Positions 43,084 through 51,521 of a stretch of DNA of 64,000 nt are shown one piece after another (the first letter of the stretch is position 1; each line of letters begins with the position of its first letter). Below the pieces are notes generated by a model. That model did no database searches and was not told where the DNA came from. It saw only the letters and a program-made list of their open reading frames with translations. Origin of the DNA: Tunturibacter psychrotolerans (GTDB taxonomy: Bacteria > Acidobacteriota > Terriglobia > Terriglobales > Acidobacteriaceae). The DNA lies in the NCBI RefSeq assembly GCF_040359615.1, contig NZ_CP132942.1, forward strand, positions 5,394,001 to 5,458,000. Reading direction: 5' to 3'. The position numbers were made by a program, and so were the translations under genes.

Positions 43084-44631
43084 ATGGCAGTTGAGAAGTT
43101 TGTAGGGACGCCGAAGAAGGCTACGACGCACACGAATCAGAACGAAGATTTGATGTTTGAAAAATCTTCGCCTGGAAAGAAGGCTTATCGGCTGGCGCAG
43201 CTGGATGTGCCGTCGGTTGATTCGGTTGCGCTGCTGGGGGACTCCGTGCGGACGGATCTGGGCGTGATGCCGGAGCTGAGTGAGATTGAGATCATTCGGC
43301 ACTTCACGCGGCTTTCGACGTGGAACTATGCGATTGATCTGGGGATGTATCCGCTGGGGAGCTGCACGATGAAGTACAACCCTCGCGTGAATGAGGCGGT
43401 GGCGCGGCTGGAAGGGATCGCAGAGGCGCATCCTTATCAGCCGGAGTCGTTGTCGCAGGGGTGCCTGGGGATTATGCAGACGCTGTCCGACGCGCTGATT
43501 GAGATTACGGGCATGGATGCGATTACCCTGCAGCCAGCGGCGGGCGCGCATGGCGAGTTTACAGGGATCCTGTTGGTTCGGGCTTATCACGAGAGCAAAG
43601 GCAATCCACGGAAAAAGATTTTGATTCCGGATTCGGCGCATGGGACCAATCCTGCGACTGCTGCTGTGTGCGGATATGAGGTTGCCAATCTGAAGTCGAA
43701 TGCTCAGGGCATGGTGGATGTGGCTGAGCTGGAGCGGATGGTCGATGAAGATACCGCCGCGCTGATGCTTACGAATCCTTCGACCATCGGTGTGTTCGAG
43801 AGCGAGATTCACAAGATCGCAGATATTTTGCATGCGAAGGGCGCGCTGCTTTACATGGATGGCGCGAATATGAATGCACTGGTAGGCAAGACGCGGCCGG
43901 GCGATTTCGGCGTGGACGTGATGCATTTGAACCTGCATAAGACGTTTTCTACTCCGCATGGTGGGGGTGGTCCGGGGTCGGGGCCGGTGGCTTGCAAGAA
44001 GATTCTGGAGCCGTTTCTCCCTACGCCGATTGTGGTAACGAAGTCTGATGGAAAGCTGGGGTTGGAGTACAACCGACCACAAACCGTGGGCCGCGTGCGG
44101 ATCTTCTATGGCAACTTTGGAATGTTTGTGCGGGCGCTGGCTTATATTCTCGCGAATGGGCCGGATGGATTGCGGCAGACGACTGAGGATGCTGTGCTGA
44201 ATGCGAATTACATTCGCGCGAAGCTTGAGGGCACGTTTGATCTACCGTACAAAACCCAGTCGCTGCATGAGGTTGTGTTTTCGGACAAGCTGCAGGCTAA
44301 GAACGGCGTGAAGACGGGCGATATGGGCAAGCGATTGATCGACTATGGCTTCCATGCGTATACCGTCTCGTTCCCGCTGGTGGTGCAGGGCGCGATGATG
44401 ATTGAGCCGACCGAGAGCGAGAGCCGTGAGGAGCTTGACCTGCTGATCGATGCGCTGAAGCAGATAGCGCGGGAGGCGGAGGAGAATCCTGAGCTGGTGC
44501 AGACGTCGCCGCATACGACGCGGGTGCAGAGGCTGGATGAAACTACTGCGGCCAGGAAGCCGATTCTTCGTTGGAGGGCTCCTGTGGCGCCGGAGCCGGT
44601 GCTGGTCGATACGGCCGCGAAGGAGTGGTAG
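43084..44631 (+). CDS. gcvPB: Glycine dehydrogenase (decarboxylating) subunit 2
   Basis: 515 residues, the C-terminal, PLP-binding half of glycine decarboxylase. It has SPGKKAYRLAQLDVP, YPLGSCTMKYNPRVNE, LQPAAGAHGEFTGILLVRAY and, before the cofactor lysine, DVMHLNLHKTFSTPHGGGGP (Lys of HKTFS). It catalyses the glycine-binding and decarboxylation step with GcvPA and passes the aminomethyl group to GcvH. The PLP lysine and glycine-rich loop are intact. One base separates its stop from the GTG start of the next small gene. Confidence 0.96.
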   Translation: MAVEKFVGTPKKATTHTNQNEDLMFEKSSPGKKAYRLAQLDVPSVDSVALLGDSVRTDLGVMPELSEIEIIRHFTRLSTWNYAIDLGMYPLGSCTMKYNPRVNEAVARLEGIAEAHPYQPESLSQGCLGIMQTLSDALIEITGMDAITLQPAAGAHGEFTGILLVRAYHESKGNPRKKILIPDSAHGTNPATAAVCGYEVANLKSNAQGMVDVAELERMVDEDTAALMLTNPSTIGVFESEIHKIADILHAKGALLYMDGANMNALVGKTRPGDFGVDVMHLNLHKTFSTPHGGGGPGSGPVACKKILEPFLPTPIVVTKSDGKLGLEYNRPQTVGRVRIFYGNFGMFVRALAYILANGPDGLRQTTEDAVLNANYIRAKLEGTFDLPYKTQSLHEVVFSDKLQAKNGVKTGDMGKRLIDYGFHAYTVSFPLVVQGAMMIEPTESESREELDLLIDALKQIAREAEENPELVQTSPHTTRVQRLDETTAARKPILRWRAPVAPEPVLVDTAAKEW

Positions 44632-44632
44632 C

Positions 44633-44920
44633 GTGTCCGTCTTTTACGATCGGCAGGCGGAGCTAGAGAAGTATGAGTTCATGATGGGGGAGGCGCGTGG
44701 GCGGCTGGCGGTGACGCTGGATGTGCTGACGGATGCGCTGATCCTGGTGGGGCAGCATGGGGTTTATTGCGCGAGCACACGGAATCCCACGGTGCCAGCG
44801 CTCGATCTGCAGGCTGTGCTAATGAATCTCAACGGGGCGAAGGAGTTGGTCGCTTCGGTGATGGAGCGATTGAGGCTGGATAGGGAGGCCGCGGAAAGTT
44901 CCGTGGCAGAGACCGAGTAA
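44633..44920 (+). CDS. Small helical protein at the end of the gcv operon
   Basis: 95 residues, starting at a GTG one base after the gcvPB stop, with AAGGAG nine bases upstream inside the end of gcvPB. Sequence is largely helical: YDRQAELEKYEFMMGEARGR, LAVTLDVLTDALILVGQHGV, LDLQAVLMNLNGAKELVASV, MERLRLDREAAE. No transmembrane segment and no recognised family. An ATG lies further upstream in the same frame inside gcvPB, but the GTG with its ribosome-binding site is better. Its place makes cotranscription with the glycine cleavage genes likely; function unknown. Confidence 0.65.
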   Translation: MSVFYDRQAELEKYEFMMGEARGRLAVTLDVLTDALILVGQHGVYCASTRNPTVPALDLQAVLMNLNGAKELVASVMERLRLDREAAESSVAETE

Positions 44921-44922
44921 GA

Positions 44923-44954
44923 GGCGTCCTCGCGCTGGTGGCTGCGAAGACGCC
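44923..44954. terminator. Hairpin between convergent genes at the end of the gcv operon
   Basis: GGCGTC-c-TCGC (44923-44933) pairs with GCGA-a-GACGCC (44944-44954), ten pairs and one mismatch. There is no good T-run on either side, so it is a weak terminator candidate. Confidence 0.4.
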
Positions 44955-44969
44955 GTGATTCGGTGACGA

Positions 44970-45542
44970 CTACTGTGCCTGGATGTTGACGTACTCGTCG
45001 GTGGTGGCCCATTTGATGTGGAGTTGGGTATTCGCTCCTTGAGTGTTCTCGAAGGAGATGGACATGTTCTCCTGTGAGGCTGGGAGAGTTTTTCCGGTCA
45101 TGGGCGTTCGGCCGAGGTCCTGTGCCTCAGAGTATTCAGTTCCCCACTGGCCGGTCTGCTTGTTGACGATGAGAAGCCACTGGCTGGCGCTGGGCAGGGT
45201 GTAGATGGTGTAGGTGCCGGCGGGAACACTGAGTGTGCCGATCTTCAGATTGGCTGGGGTGATGAGGGTGGTGGCGGGATTGGCTCCGGTGCGCCAGACC
45301 TGGCCGTAGGGGACGATGGTGGTGCCGATGGCGCGGCCCTTGAGACGAGGCGAGTTGTAGTGGATGACGACCTGCTTGCCATTGAGGCTCACTTCCGCGG
45401 TTGCCGGTGGGCTGGCGATGGGTTTGGCAGAGGTTTGCGCGCCGTCCATTTTAACGCCTCCGCCTTGAGCGATCGTTTGGAGGGGGTTTGCGGCGGTTAG
45501 AAGCGTGCAACAGGCGGCGAGGGCGAAGGTGCGGAGCTGCAT
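44970..45542 (-). CDS. Exported DUF2911 domain protein
   Basis: 190 residues. The signal peptide (LRTFALAACCTLLTAANPLQ) is followed by a DUF2911 domain: VVIHYNSPRLKGRAIGTTIV, PYGQVWRTGANPATTLITPA, IGTLSVPAGTYTIYTLPSAS, WLLIVNKQTGQWGTEY. The family is exported, beta-rich and of unknown function, common in Bacteroidota and acidobacteria. The ATG at 45542 is supported by AGGAAAGAGAG upstream and the signal peptide. Confidence 0.87.
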   Translation of the reverse strand: MQLRTFALAACCTLLTAANPLQTIAQGGGVKMDGAQTSAKPIASPPATAEVSLNGKQVVIHYNSPRLKGRAIGTTIVPYGQVWRTGANPATTLITPANLKIGTLSVPAGTYTIYTLPSASQWLLIVNKQTGQWGTEYSEAQDLGRTPMTGKTLPASQENMSISFENTQGANTQLHIKWATTDEYVNIQAQ

Positions 45543-45626
45543 GGGGAATCTCTCTTTCCTGGGTTCGTTGGCGTTGATGGGCGCATGTTTGCGCGCTGGA
45601 GAGATGCTCAACCGGTAGGCCGCGGG

Positions 45627-45656
45627 CTGTCAACCGGGGGCGTCGCGTGCTAGGCT
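45627..45656 (+). promoter_or_regulatory. Possible promoter of tRNA-Arg
   Basis: CTGTCA at 45627-45632 and TAGGCT at 45651-45656 with an 18-base spacer, ending eight bases before the tRNA 5' end. The matches are moderate (four and three of six), but the position is right for a tRNA promoter. Confidence 0.35.
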
Positions 45657-45664
45657 AGAGGTAT

Positions 45665-45741
45665 GCGCCCGTAGCTCAGCTGGATAGAGCGGCAGCCTCC
45701 GAAGCTGTAGGTCAGAAGTTCGAATCTTCTCGGGCGCACCA
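45665..45741 (+). tRNA. tRNA-Arg (anticodon CCG)
   Basis: A 77-base cloverleaf including an encoded CCA end. Acceptor GCGCCCG pairs with CGGGCGC; the D arm has GCTC/GAGC with AGCTGGATA; the anticodon stem is GCAGC/GCTGT with loop CTCCGAA, giving anticodon CCG (reads CGG, Arg); the T arm is AGAAG-TTCGAAT-CTTCT. Variable loop AGGTC. All stems are intact. Confidence 0.97.
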
Positions 45742-45835
45742 TCCTTCCACCTCCAAAGAAGCGACCTGTAGTTTTCGATAAGCTGACTTCGCTTGAGCTT
45801 TAGCGGATCGGAATCAGTCTGCCCTTCTGATCAAT

Positions 45836-46459
45836 TCAAGTATTCCGCTGTCCGGACATTGACCACCAGATAACGAGCACTCCACCGGCTCCGAAAACGA
45901 CCGCGAACATCAGACTCAACTGCGCGAAAATCACCCACTCCTCCCAGTAGATCCTCCCAGCCTCTACACTGATTTTTGGAGACGCAACCCGCAGCTCGGG
46001 AGCGATATTTCTGACGTGCAGCAGGATTTTGTAGTGATCACCTTCGTGAGCATCGAAGGTTCCAAGCGTAGTTGCAACCACGCCAGCGCCGCCAAATGCG
46101 CCCGGGACGTAGAGCTTTCGATCAATGATCGGTCTTTCTCCAGAGGAATTTCTACTAATCACACTCCAGTCGAGATCAAGTCCATTCCCGAGAGAAGCGC
46201 AGTCGTCTTTGAACAAGCGATCGCCGACCAGGCATTCTTCAAGAGCCACATTCGTCGGCGCGAATGTCAGGCTGACGACATAGGTGCCGTTCAGGTCGGC
46301 TTCGAACTCCGCCGATGTGATGTCTTGGTCTGCCGGTGGCATTATTGGAGCTGTCAGCGGTTCCCAGTTGTGTGAGTGAAGCCGACTTTGGACGTAAACG
46401 TACGGCAAGATCGCTATCAGGATCAGGACAGCACCCACCACCACTCCCTTCTTGATCAT
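45836..46459 (-). CDS. Membrane-anchored protein of unknown function
   Basis: 207 residues with one hydrophobic helix at each end (about 5-24, VVVGAVLILIAILPYVYVQS, and about 178-201, FAQLSLMFAVVFGAGGVLVI) and a roughly 150-residue beta-rich region between, most likely periplasmic. It contains FEADLNGTYVVSLTFAPTNV and two Cys pairs that might form a disulfide (ECLVGDRLFKDDC). No recognised family. It is an isolated gene between the tRNA and the patatin-like gene. Confidence 0.7.
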   Translation of the reverse strand: MIKKGVVVGAVLILIAILPYVYVQSRLHSHNWEPLTAPIMPPADQDITSAEFEADLNGTYVVSLTFAPTNVALEECLVGDRLFKDDCASLGNGLDLDWSVISRNSSGERPIIDRKLYVPGAFGGAGVVATTLGTFDAHEGDHYKILLHVRNIAPELRVASPKISVEAGRIYWEEWVIFAQLSLMFAVVFGAGGVLVIWWSMSGQRNT

Positions 46460-46665
46460 AGAAGGGGATGATACCTCCTACCGTGAGAGACAGCGACTGA
46501 TTACCGCAAAACGGCGCTGTCGGCAACGTAGGGCTTATAGCTGGAGTTGCAAGCGAATGGCGTGAAACAGCACACGCATGCAGGTTCTGAAATCGTCGCT
46601 TAAGGCGTACCATCCTCATTTTCCTCCCAAGTACGCCCTCTCCCTGACCAGGATCGCTTTCTCCC

Positions 46666-49600
46666 CTATTGGGATGGGAGGTAGCGATTCATCCAGGAGA
46701 TGGCGGTTTCGTCGGAGAGAAGAATGTGTTCGCCCAGGCGGCGATAACTTTCGAACTGCGACTCGGTAAAGAATTGGTTCAGGGTCGTGTCGTGTGGGAA
46801 CTTCTTGTGCTCGCGACGGTAGTTAAGGATGTCTGGTGGTTCGTCTCCGGTGAGGGAGGCCTTGATGTAGAGGATGTGGCCGAACTGACTGGGATGGGAG
46901 TCCTCGGGATAGCGAATTGTGCCGTAGACGCAATGGGTGGAGTTGGAAGGATATTCGCCGAAGGAAGACAGGCCTTCGACCGCGGGTGCAGATTGTTGAT
47001 GCGCAACGGTTGCGGTAAAGCCGGGAGTATCGGTGGACGAAACGTGGGCTTTGAGGACGTAGGGGACCTCCGACGGCTGCTGCTGCGACAAGGCCTCAGC
47101 GGAGGGTTTTGCTGGATCGGTGGATGCGGTTGCGGCTGGAGTGTCATGCTCGGTCTTCGTTGAAGATGACGCCGCGGATGAGGGTTCATGGCCAGGAACG
47201 GCCTTGCCGGCGGGCGGCTCTGGCGGAACGGGGGCGGTTTGATCGAGAGTGACTTCGATGCCGAAGTCGAGGCGGGCCTTGCGGATGGCCATGCCGATGC
47301 CCTGGAACGCGAGGTTGGGGTCTGCCTCGCTATCGCAGACGACGATGGTGCGGCAGCGGCGGCGGAGGAGCTCGTAGAGGCCCATGTTGTCGAAGTGGCC
47401 GCCATCGGTGAGGTAGACGTAAGAGGTGGTGTCGTCCGACTGACCGAAGAGCTCATTGACCAGGCGCAGAAGGCCGAAGCGGGGGGACGAGGGAAGCGTG
47501 CCTTGTTTGAGCGTGAAGAATCGGCTAAGAGCATCTGGCTTGCCGGATGGCGGGATGGGATATGGAGTGACCCGGCCAATGCGACGGCGGCGAGGGTTGC
47601 GGAGCCACCATCCGAGACGCACGTTGAAGACGGTGAGAAGAAATGCGATGGCGGGGTTGGAGTGGTAGCCCATGCTGGGGCTGGCGGCAGCACCGGAGAT
47701 AGCACACGCCGTAGCGAGTGTGATGGCTCCGGCGTCCGCGTATACGAAGCTGGGAGTGTCAACGAACCCGTTGAACTGGTTCCAGTGGTTGCGGGCGGCG
47801 GTCCAGCCGACGTTGTAGCCGGAGAAGATTGGCGTGAAGACAAAGCTCGCAGCTTTGCGCTCCTGGTAGGCGAGATCCTCGCCGGTGGTGAGATTGATGG
47901 CGGTGCAGATGACAGGAAATGGGCCACGGTAGGTGCCGACGATGGGCCTGCCTGCATCATCGAGTACGGTGTTTCCCTGCTCGTCGAGAGCGCGGTAACC
48001 GACGGGAAGTAGCTGATGGACGCGCAGACTGCGATCGCTTCGGGTGAAGCCGGTGAAGAGGTTGGGAATGCGATGGAGATCGACGGCGCCTCCATAACAG
48101 CGGGCGAGCCGGTCGCGGTAGAAGGCGTGCATGGAGAAGTCGTTGATATCGACACGCCGCCCGAAGAAGAGTGCTATCGCGAGGCTGAGGAAGGAGAGGA
48201 GCAGGAAACGATGTTCCCGCTGGAGAGGAGTGCCATTCGGGACAACCACGCTCCATGAGACGAAGGTGGCGAGAAGGAGGAGAAGTCCGATGACAAAGAC
48301 CGGAGGTGCAATTTTGGCGAGCAGTTCGAGGAGGAGTCCGGAAGAGGGCGAGTCCGGGGTTTCGCCGGTCTCGGTGCGTGTGCTTCGCGCGGAGAGCACG
48401 CCGGCGATCGTGGTGCCAAGCCATCCAACCCAGACGGTGTAACTGGCCACGGTGTAGTGAGAAAGGAGACGCACAAGATAGGCACCCAAGAGTGCCACCC
48501 CGGTAACGGCGAACCAGCTTCCACCCAACAGAAAGGATAAGGCGCGAAGACGGGCCATCCACTCGCGTTGTCCGGAGTCGGCTCTGTCACCGACGATACC
48601 GAGGCCGGCCTCCATCAGAACAAACGGAACAGCCAACAGGAGCGGTGGGAGCAGGGCTACGGCAAGCGCTGGGATGAGGTAGCGCGGAACCGCAAAGCAA
48701 GTTACAAAGAAGAGCAGTCGCACGCCGTCCAGGAGCAGGTATGCGAAGCCAATTCCGAGTATCCAGACAGCTCCGGTGATCTGGACGTGAATCTTGCCCG
48801 CAGTAAAGACGGACGAGAGAAGCAGTCCGCAGAGGCAGGTGAATAAGAAAATGGGGATGGTAGTGGCACGGGTGTACATCAAGCCGCGCCAGAGACCAAG
48901 GGGTCGTGCGGACCAGTGGTCGCGCAGCCGAGAGCGAGGCACCGGCTGTTGAGTATCAACCGTGACCTCGAGAGATTCGGTGTTGGGGGTTTGTTGTTGA
49001 AAGGAGCCCTTGTAGTGGAGGTGAGTTGGTTGCTCTACTTCCTGGAAGGTGGTTTTTGCTGAGGAATCAGCAATACTTTCCCCGGGGATGATCGTTTTGT
49101 ATATGAAAGGGGCGACCAGGACCGCAGCGCCGAGCAAGCTGCCGCAGGCGAGTTTGATAAAGATGGGCTTTGGGCCAGGGGGGTCGAGGTGCGCGAGCCA
49201 ACGGCTGAGGTAGCTCACAACGATAAGGAAGATGATGGCGAGTATCCAACCGAACAGAACGAACAGGGTATGATGCGCCTCTGAGAAGGCGAAGGGGATG
49301 GTGCCGAGGTGAGGGAGCAGTAAAACGAAGAAGAGAGTGGAGAGAAGGACGACCAGGTTGAGTGCTGTGTTTCGTGTCCACGTTGCGGCGATAGTCCAGG
49401 TATCAAGGGAGACAGCACCTGTCCGAGGGGCGAGGTAGTTGGAATGTCGTCTTAGCCACCGCAGTGGCTCTGGCTGCACGGTTGCGCGGTATCCGAGAGG
49501 GCTGACTTCGGGTTGATTCGGAATTGGATCGAGCAGCCCTTCGACGGTCGAGGTGCTGCCAGTCTTATAGATCCAGTTGGCAAGGAACTGATGGATGTAG

Positions 49601-50163
49601 CCGCCGCCGGAGACGCTCGAAAGATAGTCGAGCTTGCTGATTCGGCCGTGGCGCGCGAGAGCCTGCAGGATGCCGAGGTTGAAAGTGGCAGAGCGGATGC
49701 CTCCGCCTGAGAGACATAGCCCTGTTGTTGCGCGGCAGCGGGCCACATCGTACGGGTCAGGTTTGCCGTCCGGAGTTGGCGGGCAGTCGCTATCGTGATT
49801 CGGAGGAGGAGTCGGCCAGTAGTTGAAGGCCTGAAGTTCGCGCTCGAGGAGCCATTTGCTTGGCGTGTACTGGGTTACTACGGCAAGTCGCGACTGGATA
49901 TCCGGCCGAAGTTCGAGGGCTGCGGCGAGGCTTTGGATGGAGCTGAGGCAGGAGACAGGCGGATCGGAACTCGGGCCGAAGAGCTGACAGAGTTCGTCGT
50001 AGATCGAAGGCCGCACGTTGAGCGGGTCTTCAGACTCTTGAGAATCTTCGCGACGCGGCGAGCGAGGAGCGTCGGAGGCGGCGGTAGATGCAGGCCTGCT
50101 GAGGAGCAAGGGAAAGGTGACCTCGGCGAGACGCAAACAGTAGGATCGGTTCGAATCGAACAT
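46666..50163 (-). CDS. Very large membrane-embedded patatin-like phospholipase
   Basis: 1165 residues. The patatin oxyanion motif CLSGGGIRSATFNLG begins near 150, and the nucleophile Ser185 lies in YLSSVSGGGYIH (G-x-S-x-G type). The catalytic Asp is in TDGGHFDNMGLYELL at residue 920. Between Ser and Asp lie about 735 residues holding ten or more membrane helices (roughly 255-640) and a soluble segment, so the patatin fold is split by a membrane domain. A low-complexity Pro/Ser/Ala-rich insert follows (about 980-1040). Patatins hydrolyse acyl chains from lipids. The ATG at 50163 has GGAG eight bases upstream. It lies downstream of the AI-2E transporter on the same strand, 66 bases apart. Confidence 0.88.
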   Translation of the reverse strand: MFDSNRSYCLRLAEVTFPLLLSRPASTAASDAPRSPRREDSQESEDPLNVRPSIYDELCQLFGPSSDPPVSCLSSIQSLAAALELRPDIQSRLAVVTQYTPSKWLLERELQAFNYWPTPPPNHDSDCPPTPDGKPDPYDVARCRATTGLCLSGGGIRSATFNLGILQALARHGRISKLDYLSSVSGGGYIHQFLANWIYKTGSTSTVEGLLDPIPNQPEVSPLGYRATVQPEPLRWLRRHSNYLAPRTGAVSLDTWTIAATWTRNTALNLVVLLSTLFFVLLLPHLGTIPFAFSEAHHTLFVLFGWILAIIFLIVVSYLSRWLAHLDPPGPKPIFIKLACGSLLGAAVLVAPFIYKTIIPGESIADSSAKTTFQEVEQPTHLHYKGSFQQQTPNTESLEVTVDTQQPVPRSRLRDHWSARPLGLWRGLMYTRATTIPIFLFTCLCGLLLSSVFTAGKIHVQITGAVWILGIGFAYLLLDGVRLLFFVTCFAVPRYLIPALAVALLPPLLLAVPFVLMEAGLGIVGDRADSGQREWMARLRALSFLLGGSWFAVTGVALLGAYLVRLLSHYTVASYTVWVGWLGTTIAGVLSARSTRTETGETPDSPSSGLLLELLAKIAPPVFVIGLLLLLATFVSWSVVVPNGTPLQREHRFLLLSFLSLAIALFFGRRVDINDFSMHAFYRDRLARCYGGAVDLHRIPNLFTGFTRSDRSLRVHQLLPVGYRALDEQGNTVLDDAGRPIVGTYRGPFPVICTAINLTTGEDLAYQERKAASFVFTPIFSGYNVGWTAARNHWNQFNGFVDTPSFVYADAGAITLATACAISGAAASPSMGYHSNPAIAFLLTVFNVRLGWWLRNPRRRRIGRVTPYPIPPSGKPDALSRFFTLKQGTLPSSPRFGLLRLVNELFGQSDDTTSYVYLTDGGHFDNMGLYELLRRRCRTIVVCDSEADPNLAFQGIGMAIRKARLDFGIEVTLDQTAPVPPEPPAGKAVPGHEPSSAASSSTKTEHDTPAATASTDPAKPSAEALSQQQPSEVPYVLKAHVSSTDTPGFTATVAHQQSAPAVEGLSSFGEYPSNSTHCVYGTIRYPEDSHPSQFGHILYIKASLTGDEPPDILNYRREHKKFPHDTTLNQFFTESQFESYRRLGEHILLSDETAISWMNRYLPSQ

Positions 50164-50229
50164 TCTAGGACTCCGCTTCGACAAGTTATCCGGGGTACGC
50201 GGGAGTCTAACAGGTCGAGGCGTTGGGAC

Positions 50230-51300
50230 CTAAAGTTCCACTCGTGCGGCGGTGCTGCTTTCGGTGATTTGTTGGTCGGGAGGGGTGTCGCAATAGAGTC
50301 GGCGATAGAGAATCAAGATGGTTGCTGAAACCGGAATCGACAAGAGAACTCCGGGAACGCCGGCGATGGCTTCGCCAGCCAAAGCGCTGACGATCACGAT
50401 GAATGGCGGGAGTTCAAATTGGCCTGAGCTGAACAAGTATGGCTGGAGAACATAGTCCACCAGGAGGCGAACCAGGACGAAGATGAAGATGAGCCATCCG
50501 AAGGCGTGAAAGCCGGTGACCGCCGCGATGATCAGAACGATCAGGAACGCTAACGGAGGACCCACGAGAGGAATGAACTCGAAGGGAAACATCATCAGCG
50601 CGAGCAGGACGCTGTAAGGGACACGTAGCAGACTAAAGGCAATGACGTAGATCGCGTCGGTGATGATTGCGCAGAGGACCACGGACCGGGCCCAGTGCTT
50701 TAGGAAATCATGTTCATCGCGAAGGATCTCCTGGAACTTCGGACGAGAGGCCGGCGGCAGGGCGCAGACGATTCCTTCAAGCAAGTCCGGACCATTGCGA
50801 AGAAGCAGATAGCTCAGCAGCAGGACGATCAGGAGGAGAACAATACTACCGGCGGCGGAGAGGAGTTTCATGCTGAGGTCGGTGATGGTCTCGAGCATGT
50901 CCTTGCCGTGCACCTCTATCCAGGATTTGAGATGGTCGCGGATGGGTGCGTCCCATCGCTCCAAAAATTTGGGTAGATGGATGTGATCGATGGCATTGGG
51001 TTGCGTCAGGTCGGGTATTTGCTTTGTGAGTTCAACTGCTTGCTGGAAGGCATAGTAGCCGATCAGTCCGCCGACACAAAGAATCAGGGCAAAGATCAAA
51101 AGATAGACGCCGGCGAGAGCCCATCCGCGATGGCGGCCATGCGTGAGCCTGCTGTAGATGAAATCCACGACCGGCAAAAGCATGTAGGCGATGATGATCG
51201 ACAATACGACGAGGAAGATGGTGTCACGCAAGCGGTACAGCAGATAGCAGAAGACCAAAGTCCAGACTATGCGAAGCACACGCGAATCGAGCCCGAACAT
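50230..51300 (-). CDS. AI-2E family (PerM-like) transporter
   Basis: 356 residues, about eight membrane helices. Family blocks: YLLYRLRDTIFLVVLSIIIA YMLLP-like N-terminus, the periplasmic stretch around 85-150, LLLSYLLLRNGPDLLEGI, FPFEFIPLVGPPLAFLIVLI with the conserved P-x-x-G-P, and VDYVLQPYLFSSGQFELPPF near the end. Members export autoinducer-2 or act as Na+/H+ antiporters; the exact substrate here is open. The start ATG has AAAGGAG seven bases upstream. It is followed by the patatin-like gene 66 bases downstream on the same strand, so the two may form an operon. Confidence 0.9.
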   Translation of the reverse strand: MFGLDSRVLRIVWTLVFCYLLYRLRDTIFLVVLSIIIAYMLLPVVDFIYSRLTHGRHRGWALAGVYLLIFALILCVGGLIGYYAFQQAVELTKQIPDLTQPNAIDHIHLPKFLERWDAPIRDHLKSWIEVHGKDMLETITDLSMKLLSAAGSIVLLLIVLLLSYLLLRNGPDLLEGIVCALPPASRPKFQEILRDEHDFLKHWARSVVLCAIITDAIYVIAFSLLRVPYSVLLALMMFPFEFIPLVGPPLAFLIVLIIAAVTGFHAFGWLIFIFVLVRLLVDYVLQPYLFSSGQFELPPFIVIVSALAGEAIAGVPGVLLSIPVSATILILYRRLYCDTPPDQQITESSTAARVEL

Positions 51301-51457
51301 GGAGTCTCCTTTCGAGCGTGAGCATGGAACGCGTCTGCGTCATCCACGGTCTCACAGGACTACCCAGGCCCAACTACCAAAGTCATTGAGAACTGGATGA
51401 CGTTCTCCGCACAAGGGTAGCACTACCGGCGGAGAATTCTATCTCGAGGGTCGTCAC

Positions 51458-51491
51458 AAAACGAAGCGGCTCCGATATCCCGGAGCCGCTT
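51458..51491 (-). terminator. Intrinsic terminator after the TonB-dependent receptor
   Basis: AAGCGGCTCCG (51464-51474) pairs perfectly with CGGAGCCGCTT (51481-51491). Read on the minus strand it is followed by CGTTTTG. It ends the receptor transcript 31 bases after its stop codon. Confidence 0.82.
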
Positions 51492-51521
51492 TCCTGTTGT
51501 GGTTTGTTTGCGTTTGCTTGG

